Below are positions 50,701-63,282 of a DNA stretch of 64,000 bases, piece after piece. The stretch is from Climacteris rufus (Eukaryota > Chordata > Aves > Passeriformes > Climacteridae). The stretch covers positions 1,124,381 through 1,188,380 of the forward strand of contig VZRZ01006595.1 in the NCBI GenBank assembly GCA_013398175.1. The letters run 5' to 3'. Below the pieces are notes generated by a model, which did no database searches, had not been told where the DNA came from, and was given only the letters and a program-made list of their open reading frames with translations. Numbering within the stretch: the stretch's first letter is position 1; every line of letters begins with the position of its first letter. Made by a program: the position numbers and the translations under genes.

Positions 50701-53700
50701 CAGCTACTGGTACATCATATTGTTGGTTCTTATTCTGCCAAATGACCCTCTCCATTCTGAGATTCTCAAAACCCTTATACCTTTCTATTTGAAGTTTAGT
50801 CTCAACTTATATTTTCTATGAGAGTTTTTAGTCAACATATGGGCTGTATTTTATGTCCATCTGATTCAAATGTACTCTATGTAAGGTTTAGCTATTAATG
50901 ACTCATTATCTGCTTTTGTTCTTACCTTCTTAAAACACTTCCATTGCTGAAATGTTATGAATATTTTAGTATCTAATTGCATGTGCATTTTCATTTATTG
51001 ATATCACTTTCTGAAGGTGTTACTGGAATTGTGCTCTTCATCCCGTGGTATTCTCAGCACAAGTAACTTTGCATGGAACCTCTTAGCAGAGCAATAAAAC
51101 CTTTAACAAAGATGAAGTAATTTTCAGACATATGACTTACAAGTATTTCTTTTTAACCTTCCAAATGGGATGAAATATTGTCCCTCTCTTCACCAATCAT
51201 CTCCTGCAAAATTCCCACTTGGAAATCTCAACCTGTAATAATGTATTAAAACAGAAATGGAATCTACTTCCCTTCCAGTAAATCTGGTTAATGCCCAAGG
51301 AAGTTGAAGTTCTACTGCAAAGCACATGCACACACATAGACATATACACAAAAGATAACTATAGATCAATAAAGTGTTGCCCTGTGCATTCATACACCCT
51401 GTAAGACTTGAGTAGCAAATGCCAAGCACAAATTCAGAATGCCATTAACCCTCTTGCTGCTCCAGTAGTGTGATCTTAATAAAAGTTTGCTCTTGTTTGA
51501 ATTCACAGCTGGTGATTGATAAGTGGCATAGAAGAGCCAGGAGAGTGTGAATTGGCCTGACTACAGTGCAACTACATAGATTTTGTATAGTACTCAGCAA
51601 ATTATTTTCAGCATGAAAAAATATTTTAAATGTAAGCAGATTTAGGAATTGCTCTGCAGAAAGCCACCTCCTTTATTTATGACAAAGAGTCTTCAGATTC
51701 CAGCTCTTTCATTCCCCCTGTCAATGCAATACATGAGTTATCTACTGTCAATGTGAGTGCTCACCAATTAATCTTCAGCTGCAGCCCTCTTCTAGAACAT
51801 GTCACTGCTGTGATTTTGTTTCCCTCAGATGGCTTTCCTGTTATTATACTCTCACATTTGGATTTGTATCTTAATTACATGTTAATATTTCTCTACGAGG
51901 AAGGGGGTGAATCAATCTCATGAATTAATAGTGAACAGAGTGATAATCCAGGAAGGATAATGCATTGACAGAAGTGCTCTCATGGGATGTATTCTACAAG
52001 ATTGAAAACAACAGCTCATAAAGAAGTGCACTGATTAGAAGTGATTGAAGGGGCATGAAAGTTGAGGATGGGCAGAACAGATCAAAGAAGGTAAAGTTCA
52101 CTTAAACTGAAAGAGGAAGCAGATTAATTTATAAGAAATTTTGAAAAAGTGAAAGAAGTGAGGTCATTAAAACCTACTTAAATTATTTAACAATACTTAT
52201 AGGTGCATCTTTTTTCATACACAGAATCCTGTTCATTTATCATGTTCACTTCCATTGTAATTACCTAAGAAGACTCTTCCAAAGTTTGCTGTATGCTACT
52301 AAATAACTTCCCCTTTCCAGCCAGCAGGAGTCATCTTCAGGACTAAACCAAACTGTCAAGTGTTTGGAAAAAAATGGTAGGGGAAACAAAAATTAAAATA
52401 GAATAAGTAAGTGGGACACAGGCCAAAATCCATATAGTCAGGTTAGAATTTTCCTCTAAGTGGAAATATGTAGATAAACTTCCATTTAAAATAGAGTTGG
52501 AAAAAGTAATCAAATTGCAAAAGAAACTTTGCCTAAATACTGCTCTATTTTCGTAGATATTTTCATATATTGAGAGAACCATGGAGGTTTTTGTTTCAAT
52601 TTTTTTTGTCAGATCAAAACTTCTCAGCATTGTTTTGCCTTGTGTTTCCAAAAAGGGCCAAGATTGTCCTAGAAGCTTCCATAAATTAAGGAGAAACTGG
52701 CAGATGGTTTATGAATACAAGCAGTTTTGAAAAACAAGCTTCATTGAAAATTTACTTTCAAGCAACTGCTACCAACTCCAATTAATCTCCTGTGAGAAAA
52801 AAGGAGGTATTGCTTCCATGCTTTTTATTCCAAATATGGCTAATAAAAGGGACAGAAAAAAAAGACTTAGAACTAAGCATTCTAAATAAAAAGTGTATCT
52901 CTCAGGTAAAAAATGATTATGTATTTGTAAAGAAATCTGAAAACATCCCATAATCATTAGGGAAAAATTTAAAAAATCAAACTGAAACAAAACATGTAAT
53001 CGAAAACAGTTAATACTGTCATTAGGGTTGTAAGTCTATTATTATATGTGCTTAGAATTATCTCTGAAAAACTATAGATGAGGCAACAATAGCAATTTCA
53101 GCTTGTGTTGGGGTCCAAATTTGCTTTAGTTATCTGATATTTCAACACTGTTTCATCAAAAATTGTTACAGGAGAGTAGACTTAGTTCTGTTTCTTATGA
53201 TCATTCCATTAAGATTTAAAGATAATTTATCTCTGAATTTAATCTCTTCCTCCATTTAAATAGTAATCATTTTCTGTATCTCAACCATCTGAAAGCATGC
53301 AAAGCACAGACACTGTGATTTTTATAAAGAAATTTTCAGATTTTAACTAGAAATACAGCAATCAAAGCTAGAATTTTCTTCACTGGCACTATTATCATAT
53401 TTCTAGTTACTTATTACTGATACAGAATATTTTTTTCAATAACAAGCTTGCTATTGATATACTTTCTTCTCAGTATTTGCATTTTTTAAAACAATAATTA
53501 ATTGTAGCAGCATAGGCAAAAAAGATTACTTTTATCTGTTAATTGTACTTGTTGTAGCTTGAGTTTATGCAGGCGCATCAAAAGACCATCTAAAAATTTT
53601 TTGTTCAAATCTCTCCCAGTTGCAGCTTAGTGTGCCCATTTCCATTATTTAAAATCTGCATCATTAAACCTCTAGCACATAAAAGAAACATACAATATTT

Positions 53701-53880
53701 AAGATGTTTAAAATGAAATATCATTTATGGTCTCTGTACACTCTCACTTTTTCATACCTGGAAATAGTTCCACAGTCCTTTCCAGAATGAAAGTATCACA
53801 TTTTCACTGGAGAGCCATAAAATAAGGCCATTACAGAGTTTTAAATAATTAAATCCTTCATATATCTTAATATCCTCATC
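47701..53880. other. AT-rich non-coding stretch, no gene recognised
   Basis: Unique AT-rich DNA. A minus-strand frame of 123 codons (48146-48517) and others of 60-100 codons have no recognisable domain. A small gtaggtt-type local repeat lies near 48770-48795. Nothing further is supported. Confidence 0.5.
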
Positions 53881-54018
53881 TTTTTTTTTTTTNNNNNNNN
53901 NNNNNNNNNNNNNNNNNNNNNNNNNNNNNNNNNNNNNNNNNNNNNNNNNNNNNNNNNNNNNNNNNNNNNNNNNNNNNNNNNNNNNNNNNNNNTTTTTTTT
54001 TTTTTTTTTTTTTTTTTT
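53881..54018. repeat. Poly(T) run around a 100-base gap
   Basis: Twelve T (53881-53892), then 100 N (53893-53992), then 26 T (53993-54018). The round gap length suggests a placeholder. The missing part is probably more T homopolymer, but a poly(A)-tailed insertion on the minus strand cannot be excluded. Confidence 0.93.
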
Positions 54019-55141
54019 ACATTAAATAATGATGACTTGGCTTTTAACATATCATTCCTTCATGGCATTATAAAAGAACAACAACAAAGTCCCTTGACAT
54101 AAAAATGAGGGATCCAAAGCATTGGCCTGAAGAAAGCCCATGGACTAAAAGGTTCCTCATGTGAGCAAACATTATGCTTTCTGAGAGGCTCACAATTGAG
54201 AAATCTTTAAAGACTATTTTTATTTCTGGGTATTCATGTTCTTGTTACTATTCTCAGCAAAAAATATTAAGCATAGAATATTGCCCAGTATCCCAGGAGC
54301 TGATGAAAAAACAGAATTCAATTATAATCTTTTAGTGTCAGCCAGGAAGAAGAAATACGTGTTGAAAGTAACTGAAACTAATACCAGAAGGAAACTAAAA
54401 GCACAAAGTACTATGACAAATTATAAACTTTAAATCAACAAAATGTTTGTAAATAGGTGTTGGGCTTCAAAGACCTCTCAATCATTCTCTTCTTCTTTCA
54501 GAACTCCAGTCAAAGGTCTGGTCTCTCATTTAATGAGATCTGTATGCAGGGAACTTAAGAAGTCACCAGAAACTTATCATCATCATCATCAACCATAGCT
54601 TAATTATTGAGTTACATAGAGAACTGCATTCCATTTCCAAAGCCTTCAGACCTAGAGTCCTTTTATTTTTCAGTTTCCATGATTTAGAGTTCTTTTGCAT
54701 TTCTTTTGGTGACCAACTTCATTATATCCCTTGAGTGTTACTTCGGCTCAGAATCTAAAGTTTCTAGCTCAGCTACAAAAAGGAAGTTTCAATTTAAGAA
54801 TATTTTAGAATTAGTTTTAATGGTGCCAGCAAAGAGTTTTTCTGTCTTTTCAAAAGTGTTTTGTATTTTCCCCTCATTCTCAATTTACTTATATGTTACC
54901 TAAGACTTTTGCTTATAATACTTACACTCCTTGTGTACTGAAGGTTTCTTGCACTTTTTAAAAATATTTCCATCTACAACAAGACTCAATGCAGTGGTCA
55001 GCAATGGCATACATTTCACATGATTACTAATTGGTGGAAAGATCATGGAAGCCTGGATTCTCCAAGATTCTTCCACTAGTTTCTGCAGTATAGCTTTAAT
55101 ATTTTGTCCACTCTCTAAATTCACAGAGATTTGGGTAGAAC

Positions 55142-55146
<5 letters not shown>
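54019..55146. other. AT-rich non-coding stretch, no gene recognised
   Basis: Unique AT-rich sequence with a short (ATC)n near 54576-54592. No gene or transposon is seen. Confidence 0.5.

Positions 55147-55180
<34 letters not shown>
55147..55180 (+). repeat. Poly(A) run, 34 bp
   Basis: Thirty-four consecutive A, the longest uninterrupted homopolymer in the window. The upstream 300 bp contain no AATAAA at retrocopy spacing and no recognisable gene, so it is called a simple repeat. Confidence 0.92.
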
Positions 55181-55183
<3 letters not shown>

Positions 55184-58100
55184 CTATCTACATTCCTTTT
55201 CCTTTCTTTCATTCCCCCTTTTCCCTCACTGGGAGTCATGCATCCACCAGAGGGCAATGCTGCTGCTAAGAAGCAGCTGATTCCTAAAAATTCAGAACTT
55301 CATCAAAGCACTTAGAGAAATTACATCAGTAACTAGAGACAGAAATCCTGATCTAGCAGTATATTTTAGACTGATTTTTGAATGAGGCAAAGGGAACTGA
55401 TGGACAGAATCTTGCCCAAGACAGAGGGATAAAGCTGTGAGACAAAGCTGGAGAGAAGAAAGCACGTCTTACCCAAGAAAATTTTACCGTTGATGGCAAT
55501 AGATATTAATACATTTGAAGAGAAGAACTCTAATTCAAATACTGGCAGTGTACCATGATTCAAGACATCAGTGGGATGTGAAGTTTTCCCACCTCACTCA
55601 GCTTTTGTTGCTTCACTCTACTTCCTATCAACAATGTCCAAAAGAGTCATTGCTGCCTGCCAGAGCAGCTACAAATTAGTTGATAGTCTTAATATGGGTT
55701 TTATTTAGACTCAGAGTGATAAAACCTTGCAGCCCCAAGCTGGCACTCCTTTTGGCAGCTGTGAATGGACCTGATTAATACAGAAAGCAACCCACCTCCA
55801 TAAATACAGAAATTGTTCAAGCTTGCAGGAACTGTGGCAAAAGACGAAGCACACAAGCTACACCAGCATGAGAAATCTTTCATTAAAAATACAGAAAAGC
55901 TGAAAGAGAGTCAGTGGTTCTCATTTAACTTCTCCACACTTCCAGGACAGCAGCTTTGAAAGGCCAGTTAAATCCCTACCTGACAGGCTGACACCACTTT
56001 GTCAGTAGAACAGTATTGACTGCAGTGGTTTGCAATCAGGTGTGAAAGTGCTAATGGCAGTTTTCATCACAGCTCAGCTCCTCAGGCTTAAAAAACCTTA
56101 CATTTCTCTCCTATTATAGTAAAAAATAAAGAAGAAACATTTACAAATTTTTTTTTCTTTCATAGGGAAGTGGCTGGTTAGTAATGAGGATTTCAAAACA
56201 GTTTTATGCAAATTTTTTGTTTACTGTCTAATTAGGGTATATTAGAACCACGAGCAATTTAACTTTCGGTTTGCTATGAATGTCCCAGATCCAAAGATGT
56301 CTCTTTTCATCCTTCCATTGGTCTAACAGGGCAGGAGCCCAGTGAAATTTTAAAAGTCTTACAGGTTTAGTTTAAAATTTTCTGTGTATCATCAGAAAAT
56401 TGCTACCTAGCAATAGAACATACCTATTACTGTAAAACTAATCAGAAAATCTTTAAATTAGTCTCTTGACAAATATACATTCTGAGGTACAACAGAATGG
56501 CCCTGGAAGCCAGACAGCTGAAGGAGAGACCATGGTTTAGTTGTAATGTTTGTATTCAAGATTTATTAAGCAGAGGGATGTGTGTTATGAATAACTAATT
56601 GTGGCATTCCCAATTCTTGCAACCCTGCCACTGTTCAGTGATTAGCCTTGTAACAAACCTAATCAAGCTGGGTTCTCTTTACATCCTTTTCAGATTAGTC
56701 TGTCTTTTTTTGTGGTAGGGAACCATGGGGATCAACGCATTGCACTGGTCTTGGAGGGTAGGCCAGGTCACGCATTTCAAGGATTCAGTGTGGTTAGGCT
56801 GCTAATTGTTATAGCAGACTTAGCATCTCATTTTGGGCCGCCAAATCATATCCTAGTTGACAACAAAACAAAACAAAATACACCCACTCACACCTTCTTT
56901 ACAGATGCTTGTTTTCTGTGTCCTAAAAACCTATTTAATTCCACTGAATATGCAGTCTGATGGAAACCTTTCTGAAAAATGCAAGTAAACTCAGTGAAAA
57001 AAGAAAAAATGGTTACCTGTAAAGAATTGAATGTGAGAGGACTGATACTTTAACACAATTTTAAAAAAGGACAAAAGTGGTCAACAAACCTGGCAGATGA
57101 AGTGCAACTGAAATGAGCCGCTTGGCTTTGAAATTTTTAACTGGTCATTGTAATGACTCTCCATTAGAGCACAGCTCTGTTTCCACCAACACTACTGTTA
57201 GTTAGCTAGCTACACCTAAGCATTTGTAGATAAATAAACCACAAGTTTTGATTAAGTATTTAAGCTTTCAAGTCACTTGGTATGAAACACCCCTAGTTTT
57301 GTAAAATTAAAACAATTATTTGGTTACTCCATTGTACATTACAAAATACAAAAGCATAGCACCAAGTCTTAGCCCAGTTCATAAGAGCTCTTCAGAGCAT
57401 AACCAATTATAGATGTGCAGGGAATTGATTACTGGATGCAAGGCTGTGCAATTAATGAAAATAATACCTGAAGCTTGTATGGTGCCAGAAAGATACATTT
57501 AACTTACAGTTTTAGTTCCACTCCTTAGCTCTTCTCTTTGATTTAATGTATTTCTCAAGTGAACTTCTCGATATTTAGAGATCTGGCCATCCAAATCATT
57601 AATCTTTCATTTATTCATTTATTCTGTCCTTCTGATTGTCTGTTTCAACATATTGCGTGCAATTTTATGCATTAATTGAGGTTGCCTGAAAATGTAATGT
57701 TTCCTGCTATCACATAGTGTAAAAGCAGTTTAATAGTCACCTCTCTAAGCTTTCCATAAGTTTAAAACCATTTAGAACAACCCTGTGCTGGCCATGTTTA
57801 AAAAATCCAAGTCCATGGAGTGGAGCAGAGAATACAGGATCCAATTAAATTTTTATAAAAGTTACACACAGAGAACTGACTGAAATATGAACAAGGGGGT
57901 TAAAATTTACAGGTCAATATAGAGCTACTCATGTCTTGTGTTACTCCCTCTTGGTTTTACAGGGACCTGCAGTGACTTTTGTGTTCCTGAAAACTGGGGT
58001 TAAGATGTGTCAGATAAGACACCCACAAACAATCAGGAAACGATTTTGTAATGTAGCTCAGTGAAGTTATTAAATACAGAATGTGGCCAGCAATAGTCAT

Positions 58101-59379
58101 TTGTGGTTTTAAATACCTAAGCATATTTCTGTGGTTAATAAATATACACTTAAAGGAGTTGAAGCTCATATTTAAGTTGTTTTACATTCTATATCTCTGC
58201 AGCAGTGTCCTATAGATGAGTTTTTATTGAATAAAACATTGCAACTACTCATCCTGTTACACTGATTTTGTTACTACCTATATCTGCACTACAACTCCAC
58301 CTGCTCTACAAAACAACTGATGGTTCATGTGACATACAGCCAGCATAAAGATTCATAAATGTATTGCAGCACAATTTTGCTATTCTAAAAGCAGGGTGAT
58401 TTAAAAAAACAAGCAGATATACATACATACATGAATTTATTGATTTGAAATGTGAATTTAACAACATAATTGGCCAAATGATCAATATTCTCCTATTTTC
58501 CCTAGATTAAAAATGAAAAATAAGGCTGCCTATATAGCCTTACTCTGAACAGAGGGAATTTAAGAACTAAATAGCTGTCATCAGATACTTGTCACGTAAT
58601 AAAAACTATGAATATTTTGATACTAAAATCAAAACTGCAATTATACTTTTAACTATGACTCATTGCTGATTTAGATTGTTGTGATTAAGGATGTTTCTTT
58701 ATGCATACAAATTATACATTGAGTTTGCAGATTGTGTGAGAATTAGGACAGCGTAGCTAGACACACTGCTGTTAAGTGCTTGGACTTTGTGAGTGATGTT
58801 CCTGGAAAACACAATGATTGCTTCTTGAAAGCTTTCCTTATTTCTGAAAGAAATCTGGGGGTTTGGAAGTCTTTATATAAAGAGATGTATAGGCAATGCC
58901 TGTATATTCTCATTTACTCTTTTTATTATTTTTTTTTAAGAAATCTTGGTAGTCACAGTGAATTATTTCCCTGGGCAAAAAGTTCCATGTGGGTGGTTGA
59001 ATGAGTGAAAAACAATTTTTGTATAGGAAATAAATTGAGAATAAGTGGTTTTACAACAATGCTCAAACTTGTACTATCCATCATACTCAAAGGAAACACC
59101 ATTTGAATAAACACTGCAAAGCAACTCAAATATAGTGACTTACATAAACAAATCAATACAAGCAGACTGCTATTACAAGACTGAATGCAAACAGCTCCTT
59201 TTATTAAAAAAGGTTGCTTCTCCCCCATTGACCACCATCTATATTTAACAGAGGGACTGAATTACAAAGATATTCAATACATTTATATACATTTAATATT
59301 TAGGCACCTACCACTGAAAGGAATGAGATTTTAGGAAACTTTCCTGTCTGAGCGTTCAGAATCCACTCTGGCTGCCACA
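55181..59379. other. AT-rich non-coding stretch, no gene recognised
   Basis: Apart from the CTCF-like site at 55244-55257, this is unique AT-rich DNA with a short ATAC repeat near 58419-58432. Open frames (for example 56712-56960) show no recognisable domain. Confidence 0.5.
55244..55257 (+). promoter_or_regulatory. CTCF-like motif 3
   Basis: CCACCAGAGGGCAA on the plus strand fits the CTCF core CCASYAGRKGGCRS at all but the last position. It lies 64 bp after the long A run in otherwise AT-rich sequence and points opposite to the pair in the CpG island. Confidence 0.55.
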
Positions 59380-59960
59380 ATCCCACCATCAGAGATTTTT
59401 CCCTTCTGGGACCAAAGCCTGTTCCCCATGGGCAGCTCCAGTGAACCTACAGGTGTCCACTTGGCTCCCTACACACCCCATTCTCACATTTCGACAAGGT
59501 TTCCCTACTGGTTCAACACCAGGTTGCCCATACCAGTCCCAGGTACCTGGATCCTTAAAGAAATTTAACAAAGAAAAAGCTTGAGCTGGAGCCTCCAAAG
59601 GAGCCCCAAGAAAGGACACCGTGGGCATTTGTTCCCTCAGAGTCTGGGCTCTTCCTGCTGAGCCATCAGCTCCTGCTCTCTTTGAGTGCCCGGTCACCTG
59701 TTGGGTCACGGGTCAGTGCTACAGGCTCCAGCATTTCCTGTCACTCAGAGCTCAGACTGCAGCTCCCACTGCAGCTGCACACCCAGCTACCAGTGCTAGG
59801 TGTGTTCCCCAACACCCATTAGGATTCAAGTACGTTAAAAATCTGTTAGATCCTCCCAGCAAGTCACCAGATTGTCTTGTCCCAGGAACACCTTTGAAAC
59901 ACCTCCCATTCTTGCACACATGGTGACTGTGTCACACCGGCCTCCCACAACTCCCCTTAG
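59380..59960. other. GC-rich block with long open frames on both strands, unidentified
   Basis: About 580 bp are clearly richer in G+C than the surroundings. A 106-codon frame on the minus strand (59389-59709) overlaps a 101-codon frame on the plus strand (59621-59926). The minus frame includes the words DPGTWDWYGQPGVEPVG and KPCRNVRMG. I recognise no family. Just beyond it, a minus-strand AATAAA (complement of 'tttatt', about 60018-60023) lies upstream of the minus frame, not downstream. Options include an exon, an old LTR or retroelement piece, or a GC-rich enhancer in which long frames arise by chance. Confidence 0.35.
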
Positions 59961-62603
59961 AACCAAAGTCCAAAAATCAGTGGCCATTTCCAATAGTAAA
60001 ACAATTTCAGTAAACAGTTTTATTCTATCCCATCCCACAGTGCTGTGACACCAGCAATACCCAGCTATCTTAGCTGGAGAGGGCATTTTTGTTCAGACTC
60101 TTTCTGAGAAGTGAAGTGTTTTTCATCCTCACCTGTAACAAAGAAGGCTCAATTATTCTCTTCCTTGAGTTACTTTCTGCCAGAGCTTCAGTTCTCAAGT
60201 GCTCATCCATACAAACATGCATCCTAATTTGCATTTGTCACTGTTATTTTTAATATGTAAGCCAATTAGAGTTAGCTTTAAATAGAGAAGCCTAATGAGA
60301 AAATGTATCCCATAATTAAAAGGAAAAAGAATCAAGAACTTCCTGCCAACATTAACTGCTGATTTTACAGCAATGTTGCCTACTCTTTTCTTCCATCTCT
60401 ATATTTAAATTTTTTGTGGCTTTTTTTCCCCTCCTAATTAAAAAAAAAAAAAAAAGGTTAAGATATTTACTAAGAATTTCTTGAGATAAAGTTTTCCATG
60501 TAGAAACTTTTGAAAGTTTATTCATTGCTAATTTAAGTCTTTTTTCCTTTCAAAAATCTCAGCCTTGTAAAAAGGGAAAATACGTTTCTGCACTGGCAAG
60601 AGCTCAATTACACATTCTAAATACTGTACATAATTAAAGCATAGCAGACCATCTTAAATTCACTGGCTGTCCATTTATTAAGATTAAATATACATTTAAA
60701 GGAGAAAATTGTTTCCTCTTTGGCTATCTAAGTAAAGATCTATTTCACACCCTTCTCTGTTCCAGACACAAAACTGTAATTAACTGAAGACTTCTATTTT
60801 ATTTTAATAAAGCCCTGTCAGCAAGCTACAAAGTTTAGTATGCCCTGCTCCTCTGTAGGCATATTAATGAAGAATTGCCTGCCACTGCAAAACATGTGAA
60901 ATTCCAGCATTTCCATATGGTAAGATACCATGTCAAAAAGGTTTCAGGGCAGTGATTTTCACACTCCATGTCACCTCCATGCCAAGTTCTCTGCACTTAG
61001 AAACCCATGCAAAAATGTAATTCCCAATAATTTGTGTAGATATGCAAAATTTCTCACCACATTTTCAGTTGAACTCCTTCTTGACTATTTTAAGAAAAAA
61101 AAAAAAAAGAACTGGAGATTAGAATTGGCAAAAACCCAAATTTCAAGTCTCCACCTCAAAGTAGATTTTTAAAATAGAGTTTACAGTTATAATATATATA
61201 TGCACCATTCCATATAAATAATGAATGGCTAAGGCATGAAATGGATTTGTAAGTGAAATTTTATGATCTGTTTCAGAAGTACCGAAATGCAACCAGTCAA
61301 TTCTTAAGTGAAAAGCAGCCACTGGGCTTCCCAGAGGACTGTAAAGTAGAGTAGCTCTGACACATGCAAAATTTACTCTACAGTCTACATAAGGAGGTTG
61401 ATGTTCAAATCCCTGCTTTTATTGAAGCAAAATGAGAAATTTACCCCAAATCTCCTACATTCAGACTTCACAAGTATCAAAAGAATGCTGTAATGGGATT
61501 AATACTTACTTAATAATGAACAAAATTGTTCTTTCTTGGACTGGTTCCTAGTCAAAAGTTGTCATAAATGTTTCAATTATTGGCAAATAAATATTGACAA
61601 ATAGGTGGCTTTTGCACACCTAATGCCTTTAATGCAAAGCTGAGGCATTTAACTGACCCTACAGTTACCAGCTTTACAGTCATGAACACTTGAGGATGGT
61701 GATACAGGTTGTTTCTGTGGATTTAATGGGTATAATGACTTTTATTTTTAAGAAAAGGCTGAGATGGAGGACAAAAAATGGGGAGAGTAAAAGGTAAATG
61801 TTGACTTTGCAGAAAAGCAGTATGATCTGGATTTTTTTAACAGAAGAATTCTACCACGATTTCTCCAGTTCAGAAAACCGTTACTTCCAGCACCTTTAAA
61901 AACTTTCAGTGCATGTTACGTGGCTACAACTTTTCTTGTAGTCAGAAAAGTCACTCAAACTCAAAGATAGATCCTCTTAAAAAAAAAAAAGAGAAAAAGC
62001 CTCAAACAACAACAAAAAATCAAATTCTAAACAGAGTTTTAGATTCATTTTGCTTCGACGCTTATTAAAAATAGATGATTTTGACTGATATGACAACATG
62101 ATAAAAAAGAATTGCTTAATTATGTAGAATATGAATTAAAGTTAATAAGATTCAATTACAGAAAGCATGTTTACAGCACTTACTTGAGCTTGCTACCACA
62201 CAAGCTGTTCTACTTCTTAACTATTATGAAAAATGTAACATCAAGACAGACACAATAACAGAAACCATCCTGTTATGGTCTCAACTTTGTGTCTTCCACT
62301 GAACTGAATGAACTGGAGTCACAGTTTTGAATATAGATAGACAAGAAAAGTCTGTCATTTTAATGAGGCAAAATATCTTAGGCTTAGTACTTCCAGCCAT
62401 CCCTAAAAAGATCCTTTTTTTTTTCTGAACTTTGCACATTTACATCATCCCCCTCTTATTTGTTCAATGCTGTTAGTCTGTTTTTCTGGTCATCCTTTCC
62501 CTTAGCTGGAGACAACATCTCTGAAAAACATTTTTAGGGAAATGCTTAAGATCATTTAGGGAATATGCAAGTTTTGATGTAAATATCGCAAAAAATTCCT
62601 CCC
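59961..62603. other. AT-rich non-coding stretch, no gene recognised
   Basis: Unique AT-rich DNA with A runs at 60440-60455 and 61095-61108. The stretch near 60230-60720 is rich in ATTA/TAAT cores, as seen in homeodomain-bound conserved elements. Conservation cannot be judged here. Confidence 0.45.
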
Positions 62604-62624
62604 AGGTGTGAAAAAATCACACCT
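62604..62624. promoter_or_regulatory. Inverted pair of T-box half-sites
   Basis: AGGTGTGA (62604-62611), five A, then TCACACCT (62617-62624). Both halves are exact copies of the T-box core in inverted arrangement with a 5-bp spacer. T-box factors (Brachyury/TBX families) bind this core and can bind paired sites. No nearby promoter is visible. Confidence 0.55.
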
Positions 62625-63043
62625 ATTTTGAGGCCAGTTTCCTGGCACTCATGAATCTTGAAGACCATCCTCTGACTTTTACCTGTGACAATAATTGACT
62701 ATAAATTCACTCTATCAATACTACTACTTGGGGCCCAAAATACAAATTAGTATTCAGGGGTTACATCTTAATTTTAGCATTAAATCCCTGTTAGTTGTAT
62801 TTTCTTAAAAAAAAACTTTTGGAAATGTATGTTCCTGACACAATAATTGTCATTATTATAAGTTAAACTGCAGTCTACAATGTCTCAGAACAACACATAT
62901 TGGGCAAAGGCTGAATCAGAGAATTAAGAACAGATTTTCAGCAGTTATGCTATGCCATCTGTCCTTTAAGTTCTTGTTCTAGCTGGTTTTCAGTCTCTCA
63001 GGAGGAGATCAGTAAAATGGATATTAAGATATAAAGAAATAAG
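62625..63043. other. AT-rich non-coding stretch
   Basis: Nothing recognised between the T-box pair and the pyrimidine tract. Confidence 0.5.
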
Positions 63044-63154
63044 CTTTCCTTCTCTCTGTTCTTACATAGGTCTCTCCCTTAACTTCCCTCCCTTACCCTG
63101 TCATTTCCCTCCTCCTTTTCTCCATGTTTCTCCACTCTTTTTTCTTTTCTACAG
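63044..63154 (+). promoter_or_regulatory. Long polypyrimidine tract ending in a near-ideal 3' splice site
   Basis: About 110 bases of almost pure C/T, most dense at 63071-63150, end in TTTTTTCTTTTCTACAG with the AG at 63153-63154. If transcribed on the plus strand, this would be among the strongest acceptors in the window. It could also be a simple pyrimidine-rich repeat. Confidence 0.45.
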
Positions 63155-63282
63155 CTGTGCAACAATCACAGCAGCAACTGGAAAGCAATATAAATACACC
63201 CAAGGTAGCTTTAAATAAGAGACAGCCAGCATCAGGTGCATCAGTGCATCACAGAAACCAGTGCAGGCACCTGACTCTGTAA
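63155..63282 (+). CDS. Candidate exon (Gln-rich reading frame) after the strong acceptor, gene unknown
   Basis: Directly after the acceptor, the frame entered with two bases is open for 41 codons to a TAA at 63280-63282. It begins VQQSQQQLESNINTPK, a hydrophilic Gln/Ser-rich peptide typical of disordered regions of nuclear proteins. The exon could instead end at 63204, where AAG-GTAGCT offers a usable donor at a codon boundary. No partner exon is identified and no known gene is recognised, so this is a low-confidence candidate. A pyrimidine repeat beside a chance open frame would look the same. Confidence 0.2.

Noticed and set aside
53841..54050. Lysine-rich frame around the 53.9 kb gap
   Set aside because: It is a translation of poly(A)/poly(T) and N.
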